Below, one piece after another: positions 11,801 through 23,986 of a stretch of 64,000 nt of DNA; the stretch's first letter is position 1, and every line of letters starts with the position of its first letter. The notes beneath the pieces were generated by a model. That model ran no database searches, was not told where the DNA came from, and saw only the letters and a list, made by a program, of their open reading frames with translations. A program made the translations under genes and the position numbers. The stretch covers positions 317,501 through 381,500 of the forward strand of contig NW_013171868.1 of assembly GCF_000151665.1 (NCBI RefSeq), read 5' to 3'. Source of the stretch: Blastocystis hominis. Taxonomy: Eukaryota > Sar > Bigyra > Opalinata > Blastocystidae.

Positions 11801-14800
11801 TGTTTGTTTGGTTTGATCGCACAGAATCGAGACATGTGCGAGCTGCTTTTGAAAACATATCGCCTTTTGGACGATTACCAAGATCTCGGATTGTATCCTG
11901 AGAACACACAAGCGGAGATGCTTTTTGCTCTCCAAAGCTATATTCTAAACGGAGAAGGCAAGAGCTACATCGTCCAGAATAGTTCCCTTCTCAATAACCT
12001 CATCGCCCTCAGTCGAGGAGAGGTAGAATCGTCGTCTTTGCGTGATCGATATATAGAGTATTGCTTCCGACCAAAGTCCGGGACCACTTCTCGTTCACCG
12101 TGCACGCGTGGTGCTGACCTACCTCTTCATCTGCACAAAGAACCATGAAGAAGACCTGCCCGATTTCTCGCTGGACACTCTCTTCGAGTTGCTGACTACC
12201 GATGTTCCCTTGGTGGTCAGTTGCTGCACAAAGGTATTTTTGCGCAGAGGAGTCCATGGTAGATGTTGGCCGACAAGCTTTATTACGGCTGTCCTCCTGC
12301 GATCGACTTCATTTACTTGCCTCTCAAGGCTGGAATCGCTGAATGCAAGTCGTCTAGCCGACGCTCGATGTGGACTCCATACGAAGTCTATCTGGAGCCC
12401 GATCGTCTGCTGCTCTACCAGGTGCTTCTTTGGAACCGAGTGTGACGTGTAGCAGAGAGATAAGGTCATGAAGGACTTCTGCTGCAAGTCAATCAGTCTC
12501 AAGGATATCATTTTGGAGCAGTACCCGCAAGAAGCGTTCTCCAAGGGTCTGAAGATCTCAAGCGGTCGGATCCGAGACAGTGCGAAGTTCATTCGTTTTA
12601 GCGATGACGATGAATATAAGGGATGGAACCAGGTACTGGTTGGAAGCCAAATTCACTCTAGTTCCTCTCGTTAGCAGTGACTCCGCATCCCATCATCACC
12701 ACTCCGGATGAAGTCCCCATCCTTCTCATCGATCCTGAGCGTGAGAACGCGGGTCCTGCGCGGAACGACAGCACTCGACCCTTCATCCCCACCATCATTA
12801 ACTACCGAACTCTGCATTCCATTCGGAACTGCCCGAGCCCCAAGCTGTGGTTCCACCAAGACGTTATCACGGCTGCCCAGCTGACCGACGCGCACGTCGA
12901 TCGGCTGATTAAGCAACTGACTTCCGAATCGCCCATCACACGTGTACATAGCATTCGAGCAATCGCCTCGATCTTCACATGCGCTAATCACACTCTCTCT
13001 CCCAAGGTCTTTGAGACCTTCATCCACACCATTCGCGCGATCGCCTCCGATATCTCGGTGCTGACTATGCCTCCCCCCGAGGACTACTTGTTCCACCAGA
13101 CCTTCTTCTACCCCAAGACCAATCATTGGGTGTGTTCCATCTGTCTGCTAATGTGTCTTGACTCGGTGGATGTTTGTCCGTGCTGCGGAGCATCGCGCGT
13201 TCCGGGACTCGAAGACACCACGGATGTGGCCACATATCATCAGCAGCGGCTCTGCTTTGCGTTCACGCGATACATGTACGAATGCCTTCATGTGTGTTCG
13301 ACCGATATGGCGCTGTGCAAGCTCTTTAATGGCAAGGACTTGGAGCAAGCCGTGGCCTTCATGAAGAGCAATGATCCGCGATCGATCATTATCTGCTCCA
13401 AATTCATGTTTTGCTTATCGAGATGGCTGATTCCTAGCACGAACGTGATTTATCAAAACCAAAACGGCGCGTTACTGTCCTTCTTGAAAAGCGAATTCTT
13501 GTATTCGACCATTCAAAACATCGTGCAGACGCTTACTCCTTCAAAGTAATCACTCGGTGCTCCCTTTCTATGCCTAGATCGGCGTTGTTGGTGCTCTACA
13601 ATCTCACCAAGCTCATCGGAGCGATCACCACGTATGATTCAACGATGCCTTCCGTGTTCACCAAGTACAATGGAATCGAAATCATGTCGACCATTTTCCG
13701 CTTCTCCCTTTCCCCCAAGCAGAGAGAGTGTCTCACCAACTTTGTCCGGCCTGTCATCAGCTTCCTCTGGGGCACAAAGAGCAATTCCAGTGTGCTACAG
13801 AACTGTTCGATGCAGCAGCTCATGACGCTGTTCCTCTGGGCCGTCGAGAACGAAATCTCCTCGGAGACTTCGGGCGTCAATGTCGGATCGAACGTCAAGG
13901 AGATTCTACTCAAGTACGCTTCCCAGAGAGAGCCCAGCGGCGCTTCCGACCGTCAGATTTCGCCGAGGGACGCGAGCGCAATGCAGGAGAAGCAGGAGAT
14001 CCTCGTGAAGTACGCGGTGCCTCGTCTCCTTGCCTTATTCACCGACATCACTTCCTATGGCCGTTTCCGCGTTTTGAAGAATCCAGCGCAGCTGTTGTAC
14101 TACTGCTATCAGGTGCTTCTCATCGTGAAAGAGCTGTCCACCAACCTCGTGAGACGATCTGGGTGTCATTGAATGTAGGTTCCTGCGCAGCAGCATCATC
14201 TCCTTGGCAATGGCATGGCCCACATTTTGCTGGTGGTGTGTCGCTCGGCGTGGATCCCCGTCGAAATGCGCTTAGTCAGCGTGGAATGTCTCACCCTGTT
14301 GCTTTCGAACCCGGAAACCATCGTGCGGACTTCGATGGATCCTGACTAGTAGAACGACCTCATGGTAAAGGAGCGCTACGTGGTGAGTCCTCTTCTCTCT
14401 CTGCTCCACGACGAAGTGGCCGCCACGACTCTGAAAGCAGTGCCGAAGAACGAGGAAAGCGAGGTGATCCAGACCGTGATGAAGCTTCTGCTGATTCTGA
14501 GCAACGTCGGCGCGGCCGTGTATCAAATGCTGCGCGGCAACATCCTCTTCTACATTCTGCTCTCGCTTGACAAGGCCTGCCCTCCCTCGCTGCAGCGCGT
14601 GGCCTCGCAGCTGCTCTGGAAGATCGTGAGCAAGCGCTGCGTTTCGGCTGGATCGCCGTTCGGTCAGAATCTCGAAGTGGGTCAGCTCTTAACAAGAATC
14701 GTCGCGCTGCTTCCCCAAGCCCCGTATCCGATCTCCCAATACCTTCTCGGCGTGGCGATGGTTCTCTCTTATTCAGCAAAGCGGAAGCTCTTCCTCGTTC

Positions 14801-15732
14801 CGCTGATTAAGGAGGAGCTGCTAAGCAAGAAGGAGTTAATGTCACGCAGCGCCGAGCCTCCGAAGTACTCGCTTGTGGACTTCTATCGCCATATGATTCT
14901 GCCGAATCGGTAGGATTGATGGAGGGAAGTGACCGATAGAGATCATGATAGTCTGCTACGCGTGATGGATCTCGATACGCTCTTCATTCTGGCGCAGTTT
15001 TCGGATAACTATGTGCGCTACTCTGCGCTGGGCGAGCTTCGCTATCGTCTGATCCAAGTGATTATTCCCCCGAAAGAAGGATTGCCGGGCGAATATCTGC
15101 ACACGGAAGCCATGCTGCGATACAATGGAGCAGTGGAGTGCGAGAGAGTGGAGGCGTTTTTGAGTCCGATCGGCTTGTATATGTATGGCGAGATGGCGTA
15201 CAAGATTCTGTTCGGCAGAGTGTTCCTTCGAGGCACGGATAGTCAGTTGATCGTGAAGGACGAACAGACGAACAGCCATGTTACGCTGCTGCTTTCGACG
15301 AAAGAAGAAGTGGAGCAGTGGCGAAGCAAGATCGAGGAAGGGAAGATGCAGTTCGGAATGGGCTTCCAGAACTTGCCTGTGAAGCCGGAGAGGCGCGACT
15401 TGATCCTCGAACGAGACAAGCAGTTGCTGGATCTTGTGGGAGTGGAAGGGAGGTCTGATGGATAGGTGAATGTGCCTCAGCCGCAGGAAAATGACCAGTT
15501 CACAGCGTTGCGGAAGTCGGTGGTGGAGGTTCTGCAGTTCATCAAGGAGTTCCGAACGGGTGTGACATCATCCACACCGACGATTCAAGATTTTATGAGG
15601 CGATGTGAGCAAGAAAGAGATGTCTTTACCGATGCCAAGTGGGTTTTGGGTGAAGGAATGAGGTGTAGTAAGAATTGGAGTATTTTTATGGCGGCTCCTC
15701 CAGCTCCTGTGCCTTCTGTGATTATCAATTAA
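8896..15732 (+). CDS. Giant helical-repeat protein with three PH-like domains and a RanBP2-type zinc finger
   Basis: I could join about 20 exons through 19 introns of 27-34 nt (first intron 8947-8978), giving about 2,080 residues. No named family recognised. Most of it looks like ARM/HEAT-type helical repeats. Three stretches look like PH folds, each ending in the typical helix with a Trp: about residues 175-265 (VTLQFENQEEFKLWSS), 1030-1125 (VYLEPDRLLLYQ to EYKGWNQFLSLAV) and 1895-1965 (GRVFLRG to KEEVEQWRSKIEE). Near residue 1270, HWVCSICLLMCLDS...VCPCCG fits a RanBP2-type zinc ribbon. No J-domain, kinase or GTPase motif, so DNAJC13/RME-8 was considered and not adopted. Likely a membrane-associated scaffold (inference). 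The start at 8896 opens on MDLVLKRKDF; an earlier exon is possible. Confidence 0.8.
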
Positions 15733-15745
15733 GTGTATTCGTGAG

Positions 15746-15753
15746 TGTTTGTT
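15746..15753 (+). terminator. TGTTTGTT 3'-end motif
   Basis: Thirteen nt past the TAA stop of the giant PH/helical-repeat gene, the position expected for a Blastocystis-type polyadenylation element. Confidence 0.65.
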
Positions 15754-15917
15754 GCTTCTGCAATTTTAAATTCAATGAAATAATCGAATAATCATCTCGC
15801 ATGAAATGAATCAATGAATCAATCACAAGAATAGGCTTTAGAATATCCAATGCAAATAACTAAGCGATCATCAATTGAAGGTAATTTGATCGAACTCACT
15901 CCCCATACCCACTTTCG

Positions 15918-15925
15918 AACAAACA
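15918..15925 (-). terminator. TGTTTGTT 3'-end motif of PCCB
   Basis: About 100 nt past the PCCB stop on the minus strand, inside the 292-bp gap between two convergent genes. Confidence 0.5.
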
Positions 15926-16024
15926 ATTCACTGTATACATTCGTATCCTTTTGTATTTATTGTTTATCATTCTTCTTTTTCGCTCCTTTTTCTCCTTTTT
16001 CTTCGGCTCGGGACCTCTCGCTCT

Positions 16025-17633
16025 TTACAGCGGGATGTTTCCGTGCTTTCTCCAAGGATTGGTCATCTTCTTGGTCTGGAGGATCTCGAGGTCCTCGCAG
16101 AGTCTTCTTCGGGTCTCGGTGGGCTCGATGATGTCGTCGATGAATCCTCTCTGGGCGGCCATGAGCGGGTTGGCGAAGTTGTAGGCGTACTCGGCCTTGT
16201 TCTTCTGGAGATCCTTTCCTCGGAAGATGATCTTGACGGCTCCCTCGGCTCCCATGACGGCGATCTCTCCGTTGGGCCACGAGTAGTTGCTGTCTCCGCG
16301 CAGATGCTTCGAGGACATCACGCAGTACGCGCCTCCGTAGCTCTTGCGGGTGATGACGGTGACCTTGGGCACGGTCGCCTCCGCGTAGGCGTAGATCAGC
16401 TTGGCTCCCTCGCGGATGATTCCTCGGTGCTCCTGGTTCACGCCGGGCAGGAAGCCGGGCACGTCCACGAACGTCACCAGCGGGATGTTGAACGCGTCGC
16501 AGAAGCGCACGAACCGCGCGCCCTTCACCGAGGCGTTGATGTCCAGGCAGCCCGCCAGCTCCAGCGGCTGGTTCGCCACCACGCCCACCGTGCGGCCCTC
16601 CATGCGGGCGAAGCCCACCACGATGTTCTTCGCGAAGTCGGGCGACGTCTCGAAGAACTCCTGCTCGTCCACCACCAGCTTCACCAGCTTCTTCATGTCG
16701 TACGGCATGTTCGCGTCCTGCGGCACGATGTTCGCCAGCGCCGGCTCCGCGCGGCTCCGCGGGTCCGTGCACACGCGGCTCGGAACGCCGTCGCGGTTGT
16801 TCAGAGGCAGGTAGTCGTAGAACGTGCGCATCGCGCGAAGCATCTCCACGTCGTTGTCGAACGCGCCCTGCGCCACGCCAGACTTCTTCGTGTGGATCGC
16901 AGCGCCGCCCAGCTCCTCCTGCGTCACTTCCTCCTGCGTCACCGTCTTCACCACGTCCGGACCCGTGATGAACATGTACGACGTGTCGCGCACCATGAAG
17001 ATGAAATCCGTGATCGCAGGAGAGTACACAGCGCCTCCAGCGCACGGACCCATGATCAGAGAGATCTGCGGAATCACACCCGACGACAGAGTGTTCCGCT
17101 TGAAGATCTCCGAGTAGCCAGCAAGAGAGTCGCAGCCCTCCTGGATACGAGCACCACCAGAGTCGTTCAGACCGATCACCGGAGCACCCACGTCCATGGC
17201 CTTGTCCATCACCTTGCAGATCTTCTCAGCGTTCGTGCCAGACAGAGAACCTCCCAGCACAGTGAAGTCCTGAGCGAACAGGAACACCAGACGACCGTTG
17301 ATCGTTCCGTGACCCGTCACAACACCATCGCCAGGGTAGTTCTGCTTCTCCATACCGAAATGCACGCAGCGGTGCGCCTTCAGCTGGTCGTACTCGCGGA
17401 ACGAACCCTTATCCACCAGCAGCTCGATACGCTCGCGAGCAGTCAGCTTGCCACGCTTGTGCTGAGAATCAATGCGCTTCTCGCCTCCACCAATAAGGGC
17501 GCTGTGGCGAGCTTCAGCAAGTCTTTCAGTGAAAGGCTTCGTTAAATCAACAGCTCCGGCGAAACTGCGCTACACCATCACACTCACAGATTCAAAATCG
17601 TACAGCAAGAGTCACAGCACGCTTCGAAATCAT
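16025..17633 (-). CDS. PCCB: Propionyl-CoA carboxylase beta chain, organellar
   Basis: Carboxyltransferase half of the biotin enzyme that interconverts propionyl-CoA and methylmalonyl-CoA. Exons are 17604-17633 and 16025-17569; the intron (17570-17603, 34 nt) splits the leader. The start [15 protein letters not shown] is a short basic presequence, fitting import into the mitochondrion-related organelle. Seen motifs: [63 protein letters not shown] and [14 protein letters not shown], in family order across about 525 residues. The biotin-carrying alpha chain is not in this window. Strong GC bias at third positions in the middle of the gene. Confident call. Confidence 0.97.
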
Positions 17634-18182
17634 AGAAGGAACAGATGCGAGCATTCTTTGGGAAAACCTAGAATGGGAGAATAATGGAGAAACAGGGAAG
17701 ATGAGTGAAAGGACGACATACAGCTTTAAGGGACCAAAATGTTATGCATGTCGAATTGTATAAAAACGATTATTTGAAGGCAAAATACAACTTATTCGGT
17801 TTAACTTGCACGAAATCGTATATACTATTGCGTAATACACAAGAAAATGGAATTGGAGCGGGTATTTGAGTAGGTTTGCTAGACTGTTAATAGACATACA
17901 ATATTTATATAGGCAAGTAACGAGGGCGTGCATTATAGTATAAAGAAAGGAATTAGAAAACGATGGAAAAAGCAATATAGTCATTATCAATAATAAGTCA
18001 GATATACACGGCTATCTGTTCAATAGGTCATATAAATGTAATTTATACGCCAATTAATATGCAATTTCCATTAGTGGTAAGTCAAAGTCTTGATGATCAA
18101 GGCAGTAATTAAAGAATATTTGCCGCGCAATTTCATAACAAATTTGATAAACAAAGAAATATCATAATTTTTTAATATCCTC
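17634..18182. other. AT-rich intergenic, about 550 bp
   Basis: Spacer between the divergent PCCB and SNM1-like starts. It marks a sharp drop in GC content. No gene, RNA or repeat seen. Confidence 0.5.
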
Positions 18183-20169
18183 ATGGTTAATAGGATATAC
18201 AAAATTCCTGTATGGAATGTTGACTTGCTGCCAATAATTTATAGAATACTACTATAGGCTTTGATGCTTGCACCAATTGCAATCATTTGTTCATTTCTCA
18301 TTGCCATTCTGACCATATTCCATGGCGTAGACTTGTGTATGACAAAGAATCCGATGTTGTGACGAATGCCAAGCATGAGTATACTGTTTATTGTATTCCT
18401 TTAGAGCTTGATACTACTTAGGTACTCGAAAAACAAAGGACTATCTGGATATACAATACCAGTTTAATAACAACTCGCCTGTTGATGTCAGTATTGGTAA
18501 GAATCGCCGTACAATAAACTTCAAATGTCTTGATGAAAATACTACCTATTACTTTTTTGAAGATGATGATTCTAAGGCTGAATTTAGTAGAAAGCATCCG
18601 TTAGAAAGTAATAGTGAAGTATTATACAAAAATCCAGATTTCCATGTAAAAGAAAAAAATATCGTGACCAAATTGGCTATTAAGCTGAAACTCATTGATG
18701 CAAACCATTGTCCTGGCTCATGCATGTTTCTTTTTTGGATTTATAGGGTTGGTAAAGGACGTGTATACGATCCAGATTTATACATTTATACTGGAGACTA
18801 TTGTTTGACGGATACTATAAAAGAACAATTGCTCAATCTGAGAAAGAGTGAAGAGGTGGATACAGTAACGATCGTATATGATAATACTCGAACGAGTGAA
18901 AAAGACTACGGTTTACCGACAGCTGACAAAGCAATCGCGGAAATGAAGGACTTCATTGAGTCCCATATGAAGGATTGTAAGACACTCATCACTGTAAAGA
19001 TTGGTGCTGATTGGGGAATGGAAGATTTGTGGATAAGGTTGGCAAGGGAATACAAGACATGTCTTTATGTGGATGAAACTACATATCACCAAATTCTTAA
19101 ATGTATGGGTGAGGACAATCACGAGAAAGTAAAGATAATTGATGAGGACAATCACGAGAACGAAAAGACAATTAATGAGGACAATCACGAGAACGAAAAG
19201 ACAATTGATGAGGACAATCACGAGAACGAAAAGATAATCGATGAGGACAATCACGAGAACGAAAAGATAATCGATGAGGACAATCACGAGAACGAAAAGA
19301 TAATCGATGAGGACAATCACGAGAACGAAAAGACAATTGATGAGGACAATCACGAGAACGAAAAGACAATCGATGAGGACAATCACGAGAACGAAAAGAC
19401 AATTAATGAGGACAATCACGAGAACGAAAAGACAATCGATGAGGACAATCACGAGAACGAAAAGACAATCGATGAGGACAATCACGAGAACGAAAAGACA
19501 ATTAATGAGGACAATCACGAGAACGAAAAGATAATCGATGAGGACAATCACGAGAACGAAAAGACAATCGATGAGGACAATCACGAGAACGAAAAGACAA
19601 TCGATGAGGACAAGAATTGTCAACTAATTGTGAGGTATTTGATTGTGATTTGATTCTGAATATTAGATTCGAGTTATACCCCAAACTTACATTACTGAAG
19701 CAAGCAGATAAATCTAAATCGTCAGACCATGAATCTAATTCCGCTGCAGAGGAAGTGGAGGCTCCAGATTTCTCTCCCAAACCTGCTCAAACATCAGTTA
19801 AAACAATTTCGATTATCCCATCCTTTCTCAATTGTAAAAATGATAATGATAAGTCCCCCAAAAAAAAGAGCGATCGGCTTTACCTTCGATATTCGTAAGA
19901 TGACTATTATTACGATTGTAACATTTAGAAAGCACACTCCATTTCTTAAATATATGAAGTTGATTAGAGATCTAGATGTACATCAAGCACTTCCTCTTGT
20001 TCAAAATGATATTGTCTTTTTGGATGGAAACATTGCAATAACCAAAAAGGCTGATTCTGATGAAAAAAAAGAGAAGAAGTACTTTATTATTTGTACTGAT
20101 GATACAATTGAAAGAGTGTCTTCATCAAGATTGATAGAAGCATATCGTCCTAAAGATAAGAATCTCTAG
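18183..20169 (+). CDS. SNM1/DCLRE1-like beta-CASP nuclease with an internal repeat array (copy 1)
   Basis: Metallo-beta-lactamase/beta-CASP nuclease of the SNM1/Artemis family, which process DNA ends and cross-links. Exons: 18183-18209, 18245-18392, 18422-19634, 19667-19894, 19929-20169 (introns 29-35 nt). Motifs in order: MVNRIYKIPNTTIGFD start, HCHSDH metal site, VYCTRKTKDYL (family: IYCSxxTxxLL), LIDANHCPGS, YIYTGD, VYDNTRTSEKDYGLP, VKIGADWG, and a C-terminal YSKHTPFLKYMKLIRDL matching the DRMBL motif with its His. Metal ligands look intact. After CMGED, 15 near-identical 11-residue acidic units interrupt the region before the DRMBL part; copy 2 lacks them. Low GC compared with the flanking genes. 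Confidence 0.88.
19111..19605 (+). repeat. 33-bp coding minisatellite, 15 units
   Basis: Each unit encodes EDNHENEKTID with only I/T and N/D variation (the first unit differs more). No unit breaks the frame. The opposite strand is also open throughout, a by-product of the 33-bp period. The homogeneity indicates recent expansion; length may vary between strains. Confidence 0.95.
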
Positions 20170-21105
20170 GTAATTTGCTCGAAATGACTATTGGTTTGTT
20201 GTTTTGACTATTCTTATTTGTTGATAGACACAATTCATAAATACCCACGTAGTTGCACATGATGTGTGTAATAATAAGACCACGATGGTGCAACGTCTAC
20301 TAGTGGACAACAGATAATTACGGCCACAAATAAGAACAATTATGGATGTAAAAACTCAATACTACCTTATTTCTATCTCTCTGAGGTATCAATGTATGTT
20401 GCGTTGTCACACAGCCAATACTGGCTTTTACTGATGACTATGATTATCTTCTTTACGTTTCTTTCGTATCCATCACTTAGGTTACACTGAAACAAGAACT
20501 TCTCTGCCATAAAACATTGCCACATGTTTCTTCTTATATTGCTTGTGGAATCGTGCGTAGTACACAACATACACATGAATAGTGATTCCTTTTCAACTAA
20601 GGATAACGGTATTTCGTTTGATTATAGCGAGAAACACATTGAATTATTAAGTACAATATTAGCGTCTTATATATATCCCGTGCATTGTGATGAAAAAAGT
20701 ACTCATGACTCTACCCTTCAAATGATTTGTAATTTGATAAAATAATAATCCCATCGTCTATTAAACTACTTTGAAATGTTGAAATAATATCCAAACGAGA
20801 GTTCAAGTTAAGTAAATGTGACAAAACCATTAATAACCTAGTGAATACAAAATCAATGCCAATATTTCTATTTATACATAATATTACAGGATTATGTGAA
20901 AAGAATACACAATAAGTAAAAGAATAACACATTTATGTAAAAGCTTATATCCCGTTCAAAAAATATATAGAAAAATGTAGGATGTCCAGTGTAAAATAGT
21001 AGTATAAGAATGTAATCTGGCATATAACTATTCAGTTATATCATGAACTACTATACAAATGTGAAGTATAATTGTGATTCACGACATTTTCATATTTTTT
21101 TCCAG
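20170..21105. other. AT-rich spacer between the two SNM1-like genes
   Basis: About 0.9 kb. A TGTTTGTT-like element (GGTTTGTTGTT near 20193) follows copy 1. A plus-strand frame at 20524-20745 encodes 73 residues without family features; I do not call it a gene. Confidence 0.45.
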
Positions 21106-22471
21106 ATGGTAAATAGAGATTGTTTTATTTATGTATGTTTATAATTATTTTTTCAATATAGAATACGAACTTTGGGTTTGATATAAATCTAGAGTGCTAT
21201 TATTTGTTTATTTCTCATTGTCACACCGATCACATTCCTTGGAACAAAATTCGTAATACTAAACGCGCTCAAAACAATGCTATTACTGTATTTTGTAATC
21301 CTATAATACTTCTCTGATCTCTAGGTACCGAAATAACAAAGAAGTATCTGGAAATTAAATATAAATTTAAGGCTGATAGGCCTGCTGTCTTTACCTTTAA
21401 TGGCCAGAACTATTACATTTGTAAGTTCATCACAGTCAACGAAGAAAACACATATTACTTTTTCGAAGACGACGATGTTAAAAGAGTTTTTCAGAAAGAA
21501 AGAAATGAATATATTTCGGATTCATGTTGCATAATATCATCATTAATCCATTATGAAGGCGATCCTTACAGGAATATGAAGTTGGCACTCAGAATGAAGC
21601 TTATTGATGCAAATCATGTTCCTGGTTCCTGCATGTTTGTCTTTTGGATATATAGAATTATCAACAATAATACTATATATGGCAAACCACAATTGTATAT
21701 ATATACAGGTGACTATTTTTTAAATGATTCTATTTATAAACAGTTGATGAAATACAGATATGAAGAAAAGTGTTATTCAACGACTATTGTGAACGACAAT
21801 ACTCGAGAAAGTGATATCGATTATGCTTTACCAACAGCTGATGAAGCCTTCAGGAAAATGAAAGACTTCATTGAAAATAATAAAAATCAACATAATGGTA
21901 CTATCACAGTAACGATAGGTGCTGATTGGGGAATGGAGAATGTGTGGGCGATGTTAGCGAAAGAGTATGAGACATATATTTATGTAAATGAATTATTATA
22001 CAACCTAATCCAAGCTTGTTGGGGAGAGGATATCGGACAGTATTTTATGATTCAAAAAAAGTGTGGTGATGATAGAAGAGAGTATTCCGGAAATAAGATA
22101 AGGTACTTCTGTATATTGCCTATAAACTAGGTTTGAACTTATACCAAAGAAAACGTTTAATAGAGAAGTCACACAATGGAGTAGTGAGTATTATGATAGT
22201 GATAGTAATAGTGGATCCTATGATTCATATTACAGTCATAGAGGATCTAATGAGCCACATGATCCAGAGAACCTAGAACTGTTTCTAACACAAGACTTAT
22301 CAAAAAGCAGTTCAGAAGAATCATCTGATCCTCAATCGAATATCTTGCTAATTCCATACTCGTTTTTTTGTATATGAATGAATAATACATAGCTTACACA
22401 CATCAGGAGCAAAATGGAAAAAACTACTAGAGGATTTAAATCCTATTGAAGTGTTTAATCTAGTAATATAA
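21106..22471 (+). CDS. SNM1/DCLRE1-like beta-CASP nuclease (copy 2)
   Basis: Tandem paralogue of the upstream gene with the same five-exon plan and intron phases: 21106-21132, 21162-21294, 21325-22102, 22131-22361, 22393-22471 (introns 28-31 nt). Motifs: MVNRDCFIYNTNFGFD, HCHTDHIPW, VFCTEITKKYL, LIDANHVPGS, YIYTGDY, VNDNTRESDIDYALP, VTIGADWG, and a short C-terminus YSLHTSGAKWKKLLEDL. Copy 2 continues from CWGEDIG without the acidic array and has a Ser/Glu/Tyr-rich linker instead. It stops about 50 residues earlier than copy 1. The last intron is inferred from the shared YS codon phase. Confidence 0.85.
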
Positions 22472-22530
22472 TGAAGACAGATAATAGGATATTACTAAAT
22501 ATCATTCGGTGTGTTGATCTGTCATTACCA

Positions 22531-22574
<44 letters not shown>

Positions 22575-22806
22575 TTATAATCACATTATAAAGATTTGAT
22601 TATTAATGTCATGGTAATGTTGTGATCTTACATTCGATACATATTATTATTGAGTGAGTCTATCAATTCTAATGTATGTTTCGTGAGAATAATTGTATAT
22701 TATTACACTCGTATAATACTCGATGCACATATTGGTATTGCTTTTTAGTTGTAATTCACAAAATATACTATACATACATTGCAAGTGATACTAGAGAACG
22801 TATGGT
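22472..22806. other. Intergenic with (TA)n tract and flanking inverted repeat
   Basis: A TA dinucleotide run lies at about 22532-22566. An 11-bp inverted repeat (CATTACCATGA near 22523, TCATGGTAATG near 22611) brackets it with a gap of about 75 bp. Convergent gene ends lie on both sides. Confidence 0.6.
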
Positions 22807-23986
22807 TCAAACATGACAAAGATTCGATTCTCTTAAATTCAATTGGATCGTAGTATTCAGTCGGGGGAGGATCGTCCGATTCACTGGAATATAATACACT
22901 GGGGAAGGAAAGGCCATATTTTCAGCAACTGTGCTAAAACCACTTCCCTTAGTCACCAATAGTAAATCACAATCTCCCAAAATATGCAAATCGATCAGGG
23001 CACTTTTCAATGTATCATTCCGCAAATGACCCGAGGTAGTATGGCCTCTCTTATACTTGGAGGAAATCACTACGTTAAACATAGACTTGAACACGCTCTT
23101 AATATATCGAGCAACGCTATCGGAATCACTCGAGACAAACAAATTCCATGTATTAGGATCGATGTTGCGTTCCTTACAGATTTGCATGATTTGGTGAGGT
23201 ATTTTCCGCACTCCACTCTCACTGATCATTGACATTCGCTCAAAGCTATTTGCTAAATATCCTCCGGAACGAATATGAACTCCAAATGTCTTTGGTTTGT
23301 ATAACAAGCTCTTCACCTCCTCAATATCTTTCAATACAGATGGTTCGGGTGTCAAAATAACTCGATAGATTAGCCGCAGAAGATGGTTCCAGTTTTGTCC
23401 TTTTTCCAAAACACCACTATCTCGCAGAATCTCTAGGTTTTCGTTTGTGTAATAGGTAGAATGATGGATTCTAGAGTCGAAGAGAACCGAGTCGGTAGAA
23501 AAGGTTTCATTTAAATTAGTTGTTCTATTGTGCACGATGAAGCAATCGCTCTTGATACAAACACGAAAGTGGGATGTATCTAATGATGCTTATTCCTCAG
23601 CCACCCCTACTGTTTACATTATACTCCCTCGATTTTAGGCAAGAATTGGTCAGATTGTAAAGAACGGGAGGAGTAACGACTATCCTTTAAATAGAATCGC
23701 TCTAAATTATACATAGTAATTTCTTCTTTGTGAGGAGAGCAAAGATAATCCCATTTGCAGTAGATATCATTTTATGCCCAAGTCCACCTCTGTATTGGTT
23801 GACAACAAGTTTTGTTTCTGAGTCAGAGGATGTTACTTCGAGAATTTTATTACATGTATACTCCTCGTAGGAAGTAGGTTTCAACTTCTCAACTACAAAC
23901 GATTTGTTTGCAGACACTTTGGAACCTTTGAATATTACCAAAGTGTTCGATAGTAGTACAGCAATTATAAAAACAAGTAACAACAT
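22807..23986 (-). CDS. Fucosyltransferase-like type II membrane glycosyltransferase
   Basis: Exons 23713-23986, 23611-23679 and 22807-23579; introns 23680-23712 (33 nt) and 23580-23610 (31 nt). The N-terminus MLLLVFIIAVLLSNTLVIF is a signal anchor, so the enzyme should sit in the Golgi with a lumenal catalytic domain. The stretch YRGGLGHKMISTANGIIFAL resembles the GxGNRxLSLxSAFLYAL region of GT37 (xyloglucan-type) fucosyltransferases; FGVHIRSGG fits the sugar-nucleotide site and LLVTKGSGFSTVAENMAF the C-terminal motif. Several N-glycosylation sequons follow. Length about 370 residues. The family call is moderate; other fucosyltransferase clans are possible. Confidence 0.65.

Noticed and set aside
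8896-15732. DNAJC13/RME-8 identity for the giant PH/helical-repeat protein
   Set aside because: No J-domain HPD motif and no IWN repeats seen; only a general resemblance in size and PH-like parts.
16043-17545. 500-codon plus-strand frame, rich in Arg/His/Val
   Set aside because: Antisense shadow of PCCB; open because of strong third-position GC in the real gene.
19111-19605. CRISPR-like regular repeat
   Set aside because: Units are directly adjacent with no spacers, and the array is in frame within a nuclease gene of a eukaryote.
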